NCBI RefSeq assembly: GCF_024359545.1
Contig: NZ_JAKQZG010000001.1
Span: forward strand, 186,001-250,000
Length of the DNA: 64,000 bases
Direction of reading: 5' to 3'
From: Jiella marina
GTDB taxonomy: Bacteria; Pseudomonadota; Alphaproteobacteria; Rhizobiales; Rhizobiaceae
The notes under the pieces are model-generated. The model saw only the letters and a list, made by a program, of their open reading frames with translations. It was not told the origin of the DNA and did not search any database. The translations under genes were made by a program, and so were the position numbers. This document shows, one piece after another, positions 9,493 through 18,847 of the stretch (position 1 is the stretch's first letter; every line of letters begins with the position of its first letter).

Positions 9493-10695
9493 ATGAGCGA
9501 CCGCGAGCCGCGGATTTATCTCGACTACAATGCCTCCGCCCCGCTGCTTCCCGAAGCGCGGGACGCGGTGATGTGCGCGCTCGAACTCGCCAATCCTTCA
9601 TCTACCCATCGCGAAGGACGCCGTGCTCGTGCCGTCCTGGAAGCGGCACGTGAAAGCGTCGCGACACTTTGCTCCGGGAAGGAGCGAAAGGTCGATGCCG
9701 AACAGGTCGTATTCACGAGCGGGGCCACCGAAGCGGCAACCCAACTTCTGTCGCCACGTTGGCTGGTTTCCGGCAAGGAGACCGAACTCTCCCGGTTGGC
9801 CGTGGTCGAGACGGATCATGCGGCAACGCGCGAGGGAGGGCGTTTCGATCCCGATTGCGTGACGCGCCTGCCCGTGGATCGTCACGGTATCGTGCGAATG
9901 GCCGCGCTCGAAACCTGGCTCGACGAGAGCGACGGCAAGCCTTCTCTCTTCGCGCTGTCCTGGGCAAATTCGGAGACGGGCGTGATCCAGCCCATTGCGC
10001 GCATTCGCGAGCGGATTGGCGAACGCCCGGTGCGTCTGGTCTTGGACGCTGCGCAGATTGGTGGGCGCCTTCCGATCGACCTCGAGGCAACCGGTGCGGA
10101 CGCGATCGTCCTATCGGGCCACAAGATGGGCGCCATGAAGGGCGTCGGAGCCTTCGTCCTCGCCGATATCGGCACGCGGCCTTTTGCGATGTTGCGCGGT
10201 GGTGGCCACGAACGCGGCATTCGGGCCGGCACAGAAGCGTTGCCGGCCATTGCGAGTTTCGGCGCTGCGGCGGAAGCGCGCATGAATCGGATCGCGCCCG
10301 ACGCGGATGCGATGCGGGCGCTCAGACATGATTTCGAGGCGCTAATCATGGAACGCGCGCCGGAAACCGTGATTTTGGGTGAGGGTGCTGAACGGCTTCC
10401 CAATACGGTTGCCATTGTCCATCCAGGCGTGAAGGGCGAGACCGCGCAGATCGCACTCGACCTTGCCGGTTTCGCCGTGTCCTCCGGAGCCGCGTGTTCC
10501 TCCGGAAAGGTGGGGCGAAGCCATGTGTTGACGGCACTCGCCTCGGCCGGACTGCCGATTGAGTCCTCGAGCGGTGCGATCCGGATCAGCTTCGGTCCTG
10601 ATACGAATGCCGAAGCCCTCCGGCGATTTGTCGCCGCCTATGGAAAGCTGGCCGATCAGGCGCTTGCAAAGCTTGGATCGGTCGAAGCTGCGTGA
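9493..10695 (+). CDS. Cysteine desulfurase, IscS/NifS type, first gene of the suf operon
   Basis: 400-residue PLP enzyme that takes sulfur from L-cysteine as a persulfide for Fe-S assembly. The PLP lysine is in LSGHKMGAMKGVG and the catalytic cysteine in SSGAACSSGKVGRSHVL, the longer mobile-loop form of group I (IscS/NifS) enzymes. The ATG at 9493 (MSDREPRIYLDYNASAP) matches the normal family N-terminus; an open frame extends upstream to 9067 but runs through the promoter region. It precedes sufB by 131 bases. The operon has a second desulfurase (sufS), a common alphaproteobacterial arrangement. Confidence 0.93.
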   Translation: MSDREPRIYLDYNASAPLLPEARDAVMCALELANPSSTHREGRRARAVLEAARESVATLCSGKERKVDAEQVVFTSGATEAATQLLSPRWLVSGKETELSRLAVVETDHAATREGGRFDPDCVTRLPVDRHGIVRMAALETWLDESDGKPSLFALSWANSETGVIQPIARIRERIGERPVRLVLDAAQIGGRLPIDLEATGADAIVLSGHKMGAMKGVGAFVLADIGTRPFAMLRGGGHERGIRAGTEALPAIASFGAAAEARMNRIAPDADAMRALRHDFEALIMERAPETVILGEGAERLPNTVAIVHPGVKGETAQIALDLAGFAVSSGAACSSGKVGRSHVLTALASAGLPIESSSGAIRISFGPDTNAEALRRFVAAYGKLADQALAKLGSVEAA

Positions 10696-10708
10696 ATGCT
10701 TGCGAATA

Positions 10709-10725
10709 ATTAGAATGGCACTAAA
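10709..10725. promoter_or_regulatory. Weaker ICE-like box between the desulfurase and sufB
   Basis: ATTAGAATGGCACTAAA has 6 of 7 matches to the left and 5 of 7 to the right half of an Irr-type box. It lies about 100 bases before sufB, AT-rich against its surroundings, with no good promoter nearby. It may be a secondary Irr site or coincidence. Confidence 0.3.
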
Positions 10726-10826
10726 AAAGCGCGCACTTGCGAATTATCTTGACGGTCAGGAGCATATTTTCCAGACCAAAACCCCGACCACCGGACTTTG
10801 AATCCGGCGAGTATGGAGCGTGAAGC

Positions 10827-12359
10827 ATGCCTGCAGTCCAGGAGACCATCGATCAGGTCCGCCAGATCGACGTCGATCAGTACAAATACGGGTTCGAGAC
10901 GCTGATCGAGATGGACGTTGCGCCCAAAGGGCTCAACGAGGACATCATCCGTCTGATCTCCACCAAGAAGGGGGAGCCGGAATGGATGCTGAACTGGCGG
11001 CTCGAGGCGTTCGAGCGCTGGAAAACGATGGAGAGCCCTGACTGGGCGCGCGTCGACTATCCGCCGATCGACTATCAGGACATTCACTATTACGCGGCGC
11101 CGAAATCGATGTCGGGTCCGGCTTCCCTCGACGAAGTCGATCCGGAAATCCTGCGCACCTATGAGAAGCTCGGCATTCCGCTGAAGGAGCAGGAGATCCT
11201 GGCGGGCGTGCGCAAGGCCGACGAACCGTCACAGCTCGACGACGATTCCGGCACACCGCCCGCCGAGGGTGGCTACGGCAATCGCGTCGCCGTCGATGCG
11301 GTGTTCGATTCGGTGTCCGTCGCGACGACCTTCAAGAAGGAGCTTCAGAAGGCCGGTGTGATCTTCATGCCGATCTCCGAGGCCATCCGAGAGCATCCGG
11401 AACTCGTGAAGAAATATCTGGGCTCGGTCGTGCCGGCCTCGGACAATTTCTTCGCGACGTTGAATTCTGCGGTCTTCACCGACGGTTCGTTCGTCTATGT
11501 GCCCAAGGGCGTGCGCTGCCCGATGGAGCTGTCGACCTATTTCCGTATCAACGAGCGGAACACCGGGCAGTTCGAGCGTACGCTGATCATCGCGGACGAA
11601 GGCTCATACGTCTCCTATCTCGAAGGCTGCACCGCGCCCCAGCGCGACGAGAACCAGCTTCATGCGGCCGTGGTCGAGCTGATCGCTCTGGATGACGCGG
11701 AGATCAAATACTCGACCGTCCAGAACTGGTACCCCGGCGACAAGGACGGCAAGGGCGGCATCTACAATTTCGTCACCAAGCGTGGCGATTGCCGCGGCAA
11801 GAACTCGCGGATTTCCTGGACCCAGGTCGAGACCGGTTCGGCGATTACCTGGAAGTACCCGTCCTGCATCCTGCGCGGCGACAATTCCCGCGGCGAGTTC
11901 TATTCGATCGCCGTCTCGAACGGTCGCCAGCAGATCGATTCCGGCACCAAGATGCTGCATCTCGGCAAGAACACAACGAGCCGCATCATCTCCAAGGGCA
12001 TCTCCGCGGGCAATTCCAACAACACCTATCGCGGCCAGGTGATGGCCAACCGCAAGGCGGTTAATGCCCGCAACTTCACCCAGTGCGACTCGCTGCTCAT
12101 CGGCAATGACTGCGGCGCACACACGGTGCCATACATCGAAGCCAAGAACGCGACGGCCCAGTTCGAGCACGAGGCGACGACCTCGAAGATCTCCGACGAC
12201 CAGCTCTTCTACTGCATGCAGCGCGGCATCCCCGAGGAGGAGGCCGTGGCGCTGATCGTCAACGGCTTCGTCAAGGACGTGATCCAGCAGCTTCCGATGG
12301 AGTTTGCGGTCGAAGCGCAGAAGCTGATCGGGATCTCGCTGGAAGGCAGCGTGGGATGA
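10827..12359 (+). CDS. sufB: Fe-S cluster scaffold subunit SufB
   Basis: 510-residue SufB, the scaffold subunit of the SufBC2D complex in which nascent clusters form. It begins with [13 protein letters not shown] and carries the conserved core with [43 protein letters not shown], here cited in part, and the C-terminal [21 protein letters not shown] typical of SufB. GGAG lies about ten bases before the ATG. Its TGA overlaps the ATG of the next small gene. Confidence 0.97.
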   Translation: MPAVQETIDQVRQIDVDQYKYGFETLIEMDVAPKGLNEDIIRLISTKKGEPEWMLNWRLEAFERWKTMESPDWARVDYPPIDYQDIHYYAAPKSMSGPASLDEVDPEILRTYEKLGIPLKEQEILAGVRKADEPSQLDDDSGTPPAEGGYGNRVAVDAVFDSVSVATTFKKELQKAGVIFMPISEAIREHPELVKKYLGSVVPASDNFFATLNSAVFTDGSFVYVPKGVRCPMELSTYFRINERNTGQFERTLIIADEGSYVSYLEGCTAPQRDENQLHAAVVELIALDDAEIKYSTVQNWYPGDKDGKGGIYNFVTKRGDCRGKNSRISWTQVETGSAITWKYPSCILRGDNSRGEFYSIAVSNGRQQIDSGTKMLHLGKNTTSRIISKGISAGNSNNTYRGQVMANRKAVNARNFTQCDSLLIGNDCGAHTVPYIEAKNATAQFEHEATTSKISDDQLFYCMQRGIPEEEAVALIVNGFVKDVIQQLPMEFAVEAQKLIGISLEGSVG

Positions 12360-12577
12360 ACGAAAACGTCGAGAACTTGGTGCTGGAGCATATGCGGGCC
12401 ATGCGTTCGCAAATGGCTCGCATGGAGGAGAAACTCGACACGCTTTCTGCCGAGATGCTGATCATGCGTCAGCATGTTGGAGGGCTTGTCGGCAGTCAGA
12501 CGCTCAACGATCAACGCTTCGCGACCATGGAAGCGCGCCTGGACCGAATCGAGCGACGGCTCGAACTCGTGGACTAA
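12356..12577 (+). CDS. Small coiled-coil protein coupled to sufB
   Basis: 73-residue protein ([20 protein letters not shown] at its start) that is almost wholly predicted amphipathic helix, with heptad-like spacing through [19 protein letters not shown] and the terminal [13 protein letters not shown]. Its ATG overlaps the sufB stop by four bases, so it is probably translated with sufB. Similar short helical proteins are common in Hyphomicrobiales, but no function is established. A role in Suf complex assembly is only inference from position. Confidence 0.75.
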   Translation: MNENVENLVLEHMRAMRSQMARMEEKLDTLSAEMLIMRQHVGGLVGSQTLNDQRFATMEARLDRIERRLELVD

Positions 12578-12733
12578 GCAACGCGGCAAGTGGGGCGCGC
12601 CGAGAGCGCGCGGCTGAGAGCACAGTGAGAAGGCCGTAATCTCATTGAGCGCAATGCATCTGGGCTGCTGAAATCGCCCCACTAATACCGGCACCACAGA
12701 CACGACACACGAACGCTAGAGACCGAAACGACA

Positions 12734-13489
12734 ATGCTTGAAATCAAGAACCTCCACGCCCGCGTGGCCGACGAAGGCACCGAGATCCTGCGCGGCGTCG
12801 ATCTGACGATCGAAGCCGGGGAAGTGGCGGCGATCATGGGGCCGAACGGCTCCGGCAAGTCGACGCTCTCCTATATCCTCGCGGGTCGCGACGATTACGA
12901 GGTCACCGAGGGCGACATTCTCTACAACGGCGAATCGATCCTGGAGATGGAGCCTGACGAGCGCGCCGCGGCGGGGCTGTTCCTGGCCTTCCAGTATCCG
13001 CTGGAAATCCCAGGCGTTGCGACGATGACCTTTCTCAAGACGGCGCTCAATGCCCAGCGCAAGGCGCGGGGCGAGGCCGAGCTGATGACGCCGGACTTTA
13101 TGCGCAAGGTCAAGGCGGCAGCCGGCGAACTGAAGATCGACGCCCAGATGCTGAAGCGCCCACTCAATGTCGGCTTTTCCGGCGGCGAGAAAAAGCGTGC
13201 CGAGATCCTGCAGATGGCGCTTCTGGAGCCTAAGCTCTGCGTGATGGACGAGACCGATTCCGGCCTCGACATCGACGCCCTGAAGATCGTCGCGGACGGC
13301 GTGAATGCCCTGCGTTCCGAAGAGCGGTCCTTCCTGGTGATCACCCACTATCAGCGGCTTCTGGAGTACATCGTGCCGGACACGGTGCACGTTCTCTACA
13401 AGGGGCGGATCATCAAGTCCGGCGACAAGAACCTAGCGTTGCAGCTCGAGAACGAAGGCTACAGCCAGATCATCGACGAGGCCGCATGA
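12734..13489 (+). CDS. sufC: Fe-S assembly ATPase SufC
   Basis: 251-residue ABC-type ATPase that drives conformational change in SufBC2D. Walker A is GPNGSGKST, the signature is FSGGEKKRAEI, Walker B is LCVMDETDSGLD and the switch His is in VITHYQRLL. Typical length. It starts 156 bases after the small coiled-coil gene; that gap shows no clear site. The stop overlaps the sufD start (ATGA). Confidence 0.97.
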   Translation: MLEIKNLHARVADEGTEILRGVDLTIEAGEVAAIMGPNGSGKSTLSYILAGRDDYEVTEGDILYNGESILEMEPDERAAAGLFLAFQYPLEIPGVATMTFLKTALNAQRKARGEAELMTPDFMRKVKAAAGELKIDAQMLKRPLNVGFSGGEKKRAEILQMALLEPKLCVMDETDSGLDIDALKIVADGVNALRSEERSFLVITHYQRLLEYIVPDTVHVLYKGRIIKSGDKNLALQLENEGYSQIIDEAA

Positions 13490-14754
13490 TGAGTGTCACC
13501 GAACTCAGACCGAGGACACCGGCGGAAACGGCGCTGGTGAATCTCGCCGAAGCGGCCGGAGCCGATGAGGACGCTCGCCGATCGGCGATCGAGGCGCTCC
13601 GCCGCGAAGGCTTGCCGCATCGCCGCGTCGAGGCTTGGCATTACACCGATCTGCGCGCCTTGATGGGCCGGCGTCTGGGCAAGGACCAGGCGATCGAGGC
13701 CATCGCCGCGAAGGAGGCCGGCTCGACCGAGAGCGTTCTGGCTCCGCTGGTCGCCGGAAGCACGGTCGTCGACCTTGATCGGTCGGAAGCGGCAAGCGCG
13801 CCCACCGGTGTTTCTATTTCGGCGAGCGACGATCTCGCCGACTGGCACGAGACGCCGAACCATCTCGATCGTCCGGTCGACACGATCCGTGTCGTCAATG
13901 CCGCCTTTGGCGCGCGCATCGCAAAGATCGCGGTCGCGGAAGGAACGGAGTTCGCCTCTCCGATCGAAATGCGCAGCGGCATTGGGGCGCAGTCCCATGC
14001 CGGCTGCAGCGTCGAAGTCGGCAACGGCGCCAAGGCGACCTTCGTCGAGCGGATCGAAGGCGGCGGGTCGCCGGCGCCTTCGAGTGGTGTCAGCTATTTG
14101 ACCGTGGGTGACGGCGCCGAAGTCCTCTGGATCATCGATCAGGCGAAGGACTCGGGCGCCGCCCATCTTGGTCAACTGAACGTCACGGTCGGTGCGGACG
14201 CGACGTTCAAGCTGTTTCTGCTCAATTCCGGCGGCGGCCTGGTGCGCTACGAGATCCACGCCGTCACGGCAGGCGAGGGATCCGAGATCAGGCTTCGCGG
14301 CGTGAACCTTCTGGAGAACGACCAGCATCTCGACGTGACCACGACCCTGCGGCACACCTACCCCAACACCACAGCGACGGAGACCTTCCGCAATGTGGTG
14401 ACTGGCGGCCACGGCGTGTTCCAGGGAATGATCAAGGTTGCGCGGGAAGCCCAGAAGACCGACGCCAAGATGGCCTGCAACACCTTGCTCCTGTCGCAGG
14501 ACGGTGACTTCTCGGCCAAGCCCGAGCTGGAAATCTTCGCCGACGACGTCCAGTGCGGGCACGGTGCGACGGCGGGCGAGATCAACGCGGATCATCTGTT
14601 CTACCTGATGTCACGCGGCATTCCGGCGCCGCAGGCCAAAGCCCTGCTGGTCAAGGCGTTCGTCGACGAGGTGGTCGAGGAACTGGAGACAGAGGACGCC
14701 ATCGCCGAGGCACTGGTCGCGAAGATCGACGCTTGGCTCGAACGGAGCCACTGA
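13486..14754 (+). CDS. sufD: Fe-S cluster assembly protein SufD
   Basis: 422-residue partner of SufB in the scaffold complex, needed for iron acquisition. The C-terminal region FADDVQCGHGATAGEINADH and LFYLMSRGIPAPQAKALL is diagnostic for SufD. The gene opens with two consecutive ATG codons and overlaps sufC by four bases, so translation is coupled. It is followed by two hairpins before sufS. Confidence 0.96.
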   Translation: MMSVTELRPRTPAETALVNLAEAAGADEDARRSAIEALRREGLPHRRVEAWHYTDLRALMGRRLGKDQAIEAIAAKEAGSTESVLAPLVAGSTVVDLDRSEAASAPTGVSISASDDLADWHETPNHLDRPVDTIRVVNAAFGARIAKIAVAEGTEFASPIEMRSGIGAQSHAGCSVEVGNGAKATFVERIEGGGSPAPSSGVSYLTVGDGAEVLWIIDQAKDSGAAHLGQLNVTVGADATFKLFLLNSGGGLVRYEIHAVTAGEGSEIRLRGVNLLENDQHLDVTTTLRHTYPNTTATETFRNVVTGGHGVFQGMIKVAREAQKTDAKMACNTLLLSQDGDFSAKPELEIFADDVQCGHGATAGEINADHLFYLMSRGIPAPQAKALLVKAFVDEVVEELETEDAIAEALVAKIDAWLERSH

Positions 14755-14768
14755 GACCAAACGGACGA

Positions 14769-14822
14769 GGGCGGCTTGCCGCCCACTGGGTGAAGTCCCG
14801 CCGCGATCGGCGGGCATCACCC
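14769..14822 (+). repeat. Two tandem hairpins between sufD and sufS
   Basis: The first hairpin is 14769-14784 (GGGCGGC, two-base loop, GCCGCCC). The second spans 14788-14822: GGGTGA pairs with TCACCC and, inside it, CCCGCCG pairs with CGGCGGG around CGAT. No T-run follows, so these are more likely mRNA-processing or stability elements that set the sufS:sufD ratio than terminators. Confidence 0.5.
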
Positions 14823-14847
14823 GGCTAAAGCTGGAGTTGGAATTCCC

Positions 14848-16098
14848 ATGACCGCAGAAGCGACGCTCGCGGACGGCAAGACCTACGATGTCGACAAGAT
14901 TCGGGCCGATTTCCCGATCCTGAAGAAAGAGGTCTATGGCAAGCCGCTCGTCTATCTGGACAACGGGGCGTCCGCTCAAAAGCCGCAGATCGTTCTCGAC
15001 ACGATCATGCAGGCCTACAGCGAGGACTACGCCAATGTTCATCGCGGGCTGCACTATCTGTCCAACCGCGCCACCGAGGCTTACGAGGCCGCGCGTGGCA
15101 AGGTCGCGGAGTTTCTGAACGCCGGCTCGTCCGAAGAGATCGTGTTCACTCGGTCGGCGACCGAAGCGATCAATCTCGTCGCTTATGGCTACGGCATGGA
15201 GCAGATCGGGGAGGGCGACGAGATCGTCGTCACCTTGATGGAGCACCACTCCAACATCGTGCCGTGGCATTTCATCCGCGAGAGGAAGGGCGCCAAGCTC
15301 GTCTTCGTGCCGGTGGAGGAAGACGGTTCGATCAGCGTCGAGGCCTTCGAGAAGGCAATAACGCCGAAGACGAAGCTCGTCGCGACGGCCCACATGTCCA
15401 ATGTGCTCGGCACGGTCGTCGACGTGAAGGCCGTCACGGCACTCGCCCATTCCAAGGGGATTCCGGTTCTCGTGGACGGCAGCCAGGCGGCCGTGCATCT
15501 GCCGGTCGACGTCCGCGACATCAATTGCGATTTCTACGTCTTCACCGGCCACAAGGTCTACGGGCCGACCGGCATCGGCGTGCTTTATGGCAAACGCGCC
15601 ATGCTTGAAGCGACCGCGCCGTTCAATGGCGGTGGCGAAATGATCGCCGAAGTGACGGAGGAGGGCGTGACCTACAACGCGCCGCCCCATCGTTTCGAGG
15701 CGGGCACGCCGCCGATCGTGCAGGCGATCGGTCTCGGCGCGGCGCTGGACTACATGCAGAGCGTTGGTCGCGAGGCGATCTCGGGGCATGAAGCCGAGCT
15801 TGCCGCCTATGCCCACGAGCGGCTGAAGGCGATCAATTCGCTGCGGATCTATGGCGAGGCGCCGGGCAAGGGTGCGATCGTCTCCTTCGACCTCGAAGGC
15901 ATTCACGCCCATGACGTGTCGATGGTGATCGATCGCGAAGGCGTGGCCGTGCGCGCCGGAACCCATTGCGCTCAACCGCTCTTGAAGCGTTTCGGCGCGA
16001 CCTCCACATGCCGGGCATCCTTTGGTATGTATAACACCTTGGGCGAGGTGGACCGCCTGGCGGAAGCCCTCGAAAAGGCCCGGCGTTTTTTCGCCTGA
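14848..16098 (+). CDS. sufS: Cysteine desulfurase SufS (group II)
   Basis: 416-residue PLP enzyme. The PLP lysine is in FTGHKVYGPTGIGVLYGK and the catalytic cysteine in VRAGTHCAQPLLKRFG, the short-loop form of SufS/CsdA enzymes that need a sulfur acceptor such as SufE or SufU. No sufE or sufU lies in the window. The start ATG has GGAG upstream. The 14755-14847 gap holds the tandem hairpins. Confidence 0.96.
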   Translation: MTAEATLADGKTYDVDKIRADFPILKKEVYGKPLVYLDNGASAQKPQIVLDTIMQAYSEDYANVHRGLHYLSNRATEAYEAARGKVAEFLNAGSSEEIVFTRSATEAINLVAYGYGMEQIGEGDEIVVTLMEHHSNIVPWHFIRERKGAKLVFVPVEEDGSISVEAFEKAITPKTKLVATAHMSNVLGTVVDVKAVTALAHSKGIPVLVDGSQAAVHLPVDVRDINCDFYVFTGHKVYGPTGIGVLYGKRAMLEATAPFNGGGEMIAEVTEEGVTYNAPPHRFEAGTPPIVQAIGLGAALDYMQSVGREAISGHEAELAAYAHERLKAINSLRIYGEAPGKGAIVSFDLEGIHAHDVSMVIDREGVAVRAGTHCAQPLLKRFGATSTCRASFGMYNTLGEVDRLAEALEKARRFFA

Positions 16099-16121
16099 GC
16101 GCAACCTGAAAAGACGACTGC

Positions 16122-16553
16122 ATGACGGACGAAGTCGACACCGAGAGCAACGAGCCGACCGTTTCCACGCCTGCGGACGATACCGCTGCGGCGAATATGG
16201 CGATGGCTTCGGGAGAGCAGCCGACCTCAGCGATTCCAGCCGAGGAGCTGTCGCGGCTGACCGACGACATCGTCGGCGCGCTCAAGACGGTCTACGATCC
16301 CGAGATTCCGGCCGACATCTACGAGCTCGGTCTCATCTACAAGATCGACATCGACGACGAGCGCAATGTCGACGTGGAGATGACCCTGACGGCGCCTGGC
16401 TGCCCGGTCGCCGGCGAAATGCCGATCTGGGTCGAGAACGCCGTCGGCTCTGTCGACGGCGTTGGCCAGGTCAAGGTCGAGATCGTCTTCGATCCGCCCT
16501 GGACGCCGGAGCGCATGAGCGAGGAAGCCCAGGTCGCGGTCGGCTGGTACTGA
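16122..16553 (+). CDS. sufT: SUF-associated DUF59 (MIP18-like) protein SufT
   Basis: 143-residue protein with a variable acidic N-terminus of about 40 residues followed by a DUF59 domain (DIVGALKTVYDPEIPADIYELG). The conserved cysteine lies in LTAPGCPVAGEMP, and the family C-terminal block FDPPWTPERMS is present. SufT proteins help maturation of Fe-S proteins. It is 23 bases downstream of sufS, clearly in the operon. Confidence 0.92.
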   Translation: MTDEVDTESNEPTVSTPADDTAAANMAMASGEQPTSAIPAEELSRLTDDIVGALKTVYDPEIPADIYELGLIYKIDIDDERNVDVEMTLTAPGCPVAGEMPIWVENAVGSVDGVGQVKVEIVFDPPWTPERMSEEAQVAVGWY

Positions 16554-16568
16554 GACCAAGGTCCGACG

Positions 16569-16991
16569 ATGGCCCCGCCGCTTTCCGGTCTGCTCGAAAC
16601 CTGTCTCTATGTTGACGACATGGATCGGGCGAAGGATTTCTACATCCGGCTTTTCGGCCTGAGCCCGTTGTTCGAGGAAGACCGGATCACGGTGTTCCGG
16701 CTCGAAGATGGAACCGTCTTGATCCTGTTTTTGCGTGGCGGGACCCTCGAGCCGGTGGAAATTCCAGGCCAGGGCACGATCCCGCCCCATGACGGACACG
16801 GGGCGCTTCATTTCGCGCTGGCCATTCCGGACGGAGCTGTCGGGCAGTGGCGAGAGCATATGGAGCGGTTGGGAATCGCGATCGAGAGTGAGGTCGCATG
16901 GTCAAAGGGCAGGGGGCACAGCCTCTATTTCCGCGACCCGGACGGCCATTGCGGAGAGCTTGCAAGCCGGGCGCTGTGGGCGCGAAGCTGA
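16569..16991 (+). CDS. VOC-superfamily (glyoxalase/dioxygenase fold) protein in the suf operon
   Basis: 140-residue single-domain VOC protein: GLLETCLYVDDMDRAKDFY at the start and SLYFRDPDGHCGELASR at the end, with the His and Glu positions that commonly bind metal (HFALAIPD, GHCGEL). It starts 15 bases after sufT and is followed by sufA 183 bases later. VOC proteins include glyoxalases, thiol-transferases and dioxygenases, so the substrate cannot be named. Its place within suf is unusual and may only be co-transcription. Confidence 0.85.
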   Translation: MAPPLSGLLETCLYVDDMDRAKDFYIRLFGLSPLFEEDRITVFRLEDGTVLILFLRGGTLEPVEIPGQGTIPPHDGHGALHFALAIPDGAVGQWREHMERLGIAIESEVAWSKGRGHSLYFRDPDGHCGELASRALWARS

Positions 16992-17174
16992 GCCCGCCGG
17001 TCGCTCGAACTTGCGCTCGGGCGGCATAGACGCCATTTTCTGAAGTGGACGGACGCGCACAAGTTTCCGGCCGGGATCGCAGGATAGCTTATCGATGCTT
17101 CCTCGTGAGACGGTCGTAACAAGAGACGGAGCCGGTCTGTCACAACGCTTCGAGCCGAAAGGACGACGTGAACC

Positions 17175-17555
17175 ATGAGCCGATTTGCCGTGATGAGCCT
17201 GACCGATGCCGCCGCCGAGCGGGTCAAAGCGATCCTTGCGGCCAAAGGTGACGACGCGCTCGGAATTCGCGTCGGCATCAAGAAGGGCGGCTGCGCAGGG
17301 ATGGAATACACGATCGATCTCGCGACCGAACAGAAGTCAAACGAGGACGTGATCGAGCGCGACGGCGCTAAGGTGTTCATCGCGCCGGAGGCTGTACTCT
17401 TTCTGCTCGGCACCGAGATGGATTACGAAGAGACCGTCATCCGCTCGGGCTTCACCTTCAAGAACCCCAACCAGACCTCGGCCTGCGGCTGCGGCGAATC
17501 CGTCGAGCTCAAGCAGGCGGATCTGGCAGCCATGGCCGGTCACGGGCACCAATAA
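17175..17555 (+). CDS. sufA: A-type Fe-S carrier SufA/IscA
   Basis: 126-residue A-type carrier that takes clusters from the scaffold to target proteins. The three conserved cysteines are in KKGGCAGMEYT and SACGCGESVEL. The start ATG is preceded by AAGGACGACGTGAACC. The 183-base gap from the VOC gene may contain a separate promoter, but none is convincing. Confidence 0.94.
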   Translation: MSRFAVMSLTDAAAERVKAILAAKGDDALGIRVGIKKGGCAGMEYTIDLATEQKSNEDVIERDGAKVFIAPEAVLFLLGTEMDYEETVIRSGFTFKNPNQTSACGCGESVELKQADLAAMAGHGHQ

Positions 17556-17595
17556 CAAGACACCGAACGGTCTCGGTGGCGGCGGGAGAGGGCTT

Positions 17596-17961
17596 TTGGA
17601 CGACGAGTTTCTCCGCGACCTCTTTTCCAGCCTCCCCGTCATTTCCATCCGCCGCATGTTCGGCGGCAAGGGCATCTATAGCGACGGCCGGATCGTGGCT
17701 GTCGTGGTCGGCGACGAACTCTATCTGAAATCCGACGATCAGGCAGCCGAGCGCTACGAAGCCGCCGGGCTGAAGCGCTGGGTCTATCCGCGGCCGGGCA
17801 AGACACCGATCACCATGCCGTATTATCGGCTGCCGGACGAAGCCTTCGACGATCCGGAGGTGGCGGCCGACTGGATCGCGGTGGCGGACGCGGCGGCGAG
17901 CCGGGCCTCGAAGACGGGGAAGCCGAAACGGACAAGGCGCGTACGCAAACGTATGGCGTGA
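17596..17961 (+). CDS. TfoX/Sxy N-terminal-domain protein
   Basis: 121-residue protein with the TfoX N-terminal domain (SIRRMFGGKGIYSDGRIVAV, LYLKSDDQA, PITMPYYRLPDEA) and a basic tail (PKRTRRVRKRM). It lacks the C-terminal domain of competence regulators such as E. coli Sxy, as is usual for alphaproteobacteria, so a competence role is not supported. The frame opens with a TTG codon behind GGGAGAGG. It converges with mazG, with seven bases between stops. Confidence 0.85.
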   Translation: MDDEFLRDLFSSLPVISIRRMFGGKGIYSDGRIVAVVVGDELYLKSDDQAAERYEAAGLKRWVYPRPGKTPITMPYYRLPDEAFDDPEVAADWIAVADAAASRASKTGKPKRTRRVRKRMA

Positions 17962-17968
17962 ACAGAGG

Positions 17969-18847
17969 TCACAGGCCGGTGCCCCGATCCTTGCCCTTTG
18001 CCGCGACCCAGAGCGCTTCCATCTCGTCCAGGCTTGCGTCACTCGGAGACTTTCCCTGCAAGGCTAGGCCGTCCTCGATATGCGCGAAGCGATCGCGGAA
18101 TTTCGTCACCGAACGGCGCAGCGCCTTTTCCGGATCGATGCCGTGATAGCGCGCCAGATTGGCGACGCTGAACAACAGGTCGCCCATTTCGGCCTCGCTC
18201 GCATCGGCGATGCCTTCAGACATCGCCCGATCGAACTCGCCCATTTCCTCTTCGATCTTCGCCTTGATGGGCGCCGGATCGTTCCAGTCGAACCCAACCG
18301 TCGCGGCCTTGCTCTGGACCTTGAGTGCAAGGGTCAGCGCCGGGAAGCTGGCCGGTACGGCTTCCAGGAGTCTGGCTGATCCAGATCTCTGCCGCGTAAA
18401 ATCGACCGGAGCTTTGCCCGACAGCGAAGCTTCGCTGCCGGCTTCAAGCCGCGCGGCCGCACGCTCGGCTTTTTCCTCGGCCTTGATCCGTTCCCATTGG
18501 CCCTTGGCCGAGCGCGCCGACCGTGCTTCGGCGTCGCCGAAGACATGCGGGTGGCGGCGGATCATCTTGCGCGTGATCGCTTCGACCACATCCTCGAACT
18601 CGAACAGGTCGCGCTCGGAAGCAAGCTGCGCGTGATAGACGACCTGGAGCAGAAGATCGCCGAGCTCTTCCTTCAGGTCGACCGCATCGTCGCGTTCAAT
18701 CGCGTCGGCCACCTCATAGGCTTCCTCGACCGTGTAGGGCGCGATCGTCGAGAAGTCCTGTTCGAGGTCCCACGGGCATCCGGTCTCCGGCTCGCGCAGT
18801 GCCGCCATGATCTCGATCAGCCGAGCGATGTCCCGCGATGGTGTCAT
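17969..18847 (-). CDS. mazG: Nucleoside triphosphate pyrophosphohydrolase MazG
   Basis: 292-residue all-alpha NTP pyrophosphohydrolase with two MazG repeats: TVEEAYEVADAIERDD with LKEELGDLLLQVVYHA in the first and EEEMGEFDRAMSEG with EAEMGDLLFSVANLARY in the second. The EExxE and ExxD metal ligands are present. It removes aberrant nucleotides. The ATG at 18847 has GGAGA upstream and begins with the family N-terminus SRDIARLIEIMAALR; the frame remains open for 99 codons before it but shows no family similarity. Confidence 0.94.
   Translation of the reverse strand: MTPSRDIARLIEIMAALREPETGCPWDLEQDFSTIAPYTVEEAYEVADAIERDDAVDLKEELGDLLLQVVYHAQLASERDLFEFEDVVEAITRKMIRRHPHVFGDAEARSARSAKGQWERIKAEEKAERAAARLEAGSEASLSGKAPVDFTRQRSGSARLLEAVPASFPALTLALKVQSKAATVGFDWNDPAPIKAKIEEEMGEFDRAMSEGIADASEAEMGDLLFSVANLARYHGIDPEKALRRSVTKFRDRFAHIEDGLALQGKSPSDASLDEMEALWVAAKGKDRGTGL

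Noticed and set aside
14611-16104. 497-codon minus-strand frame opposite sufS
   Set aside because: Shadow of sufS; the plus strand carries all SufS motifs and operon spacing. The similar frame at 13459-14595 is a shadow of sufD.
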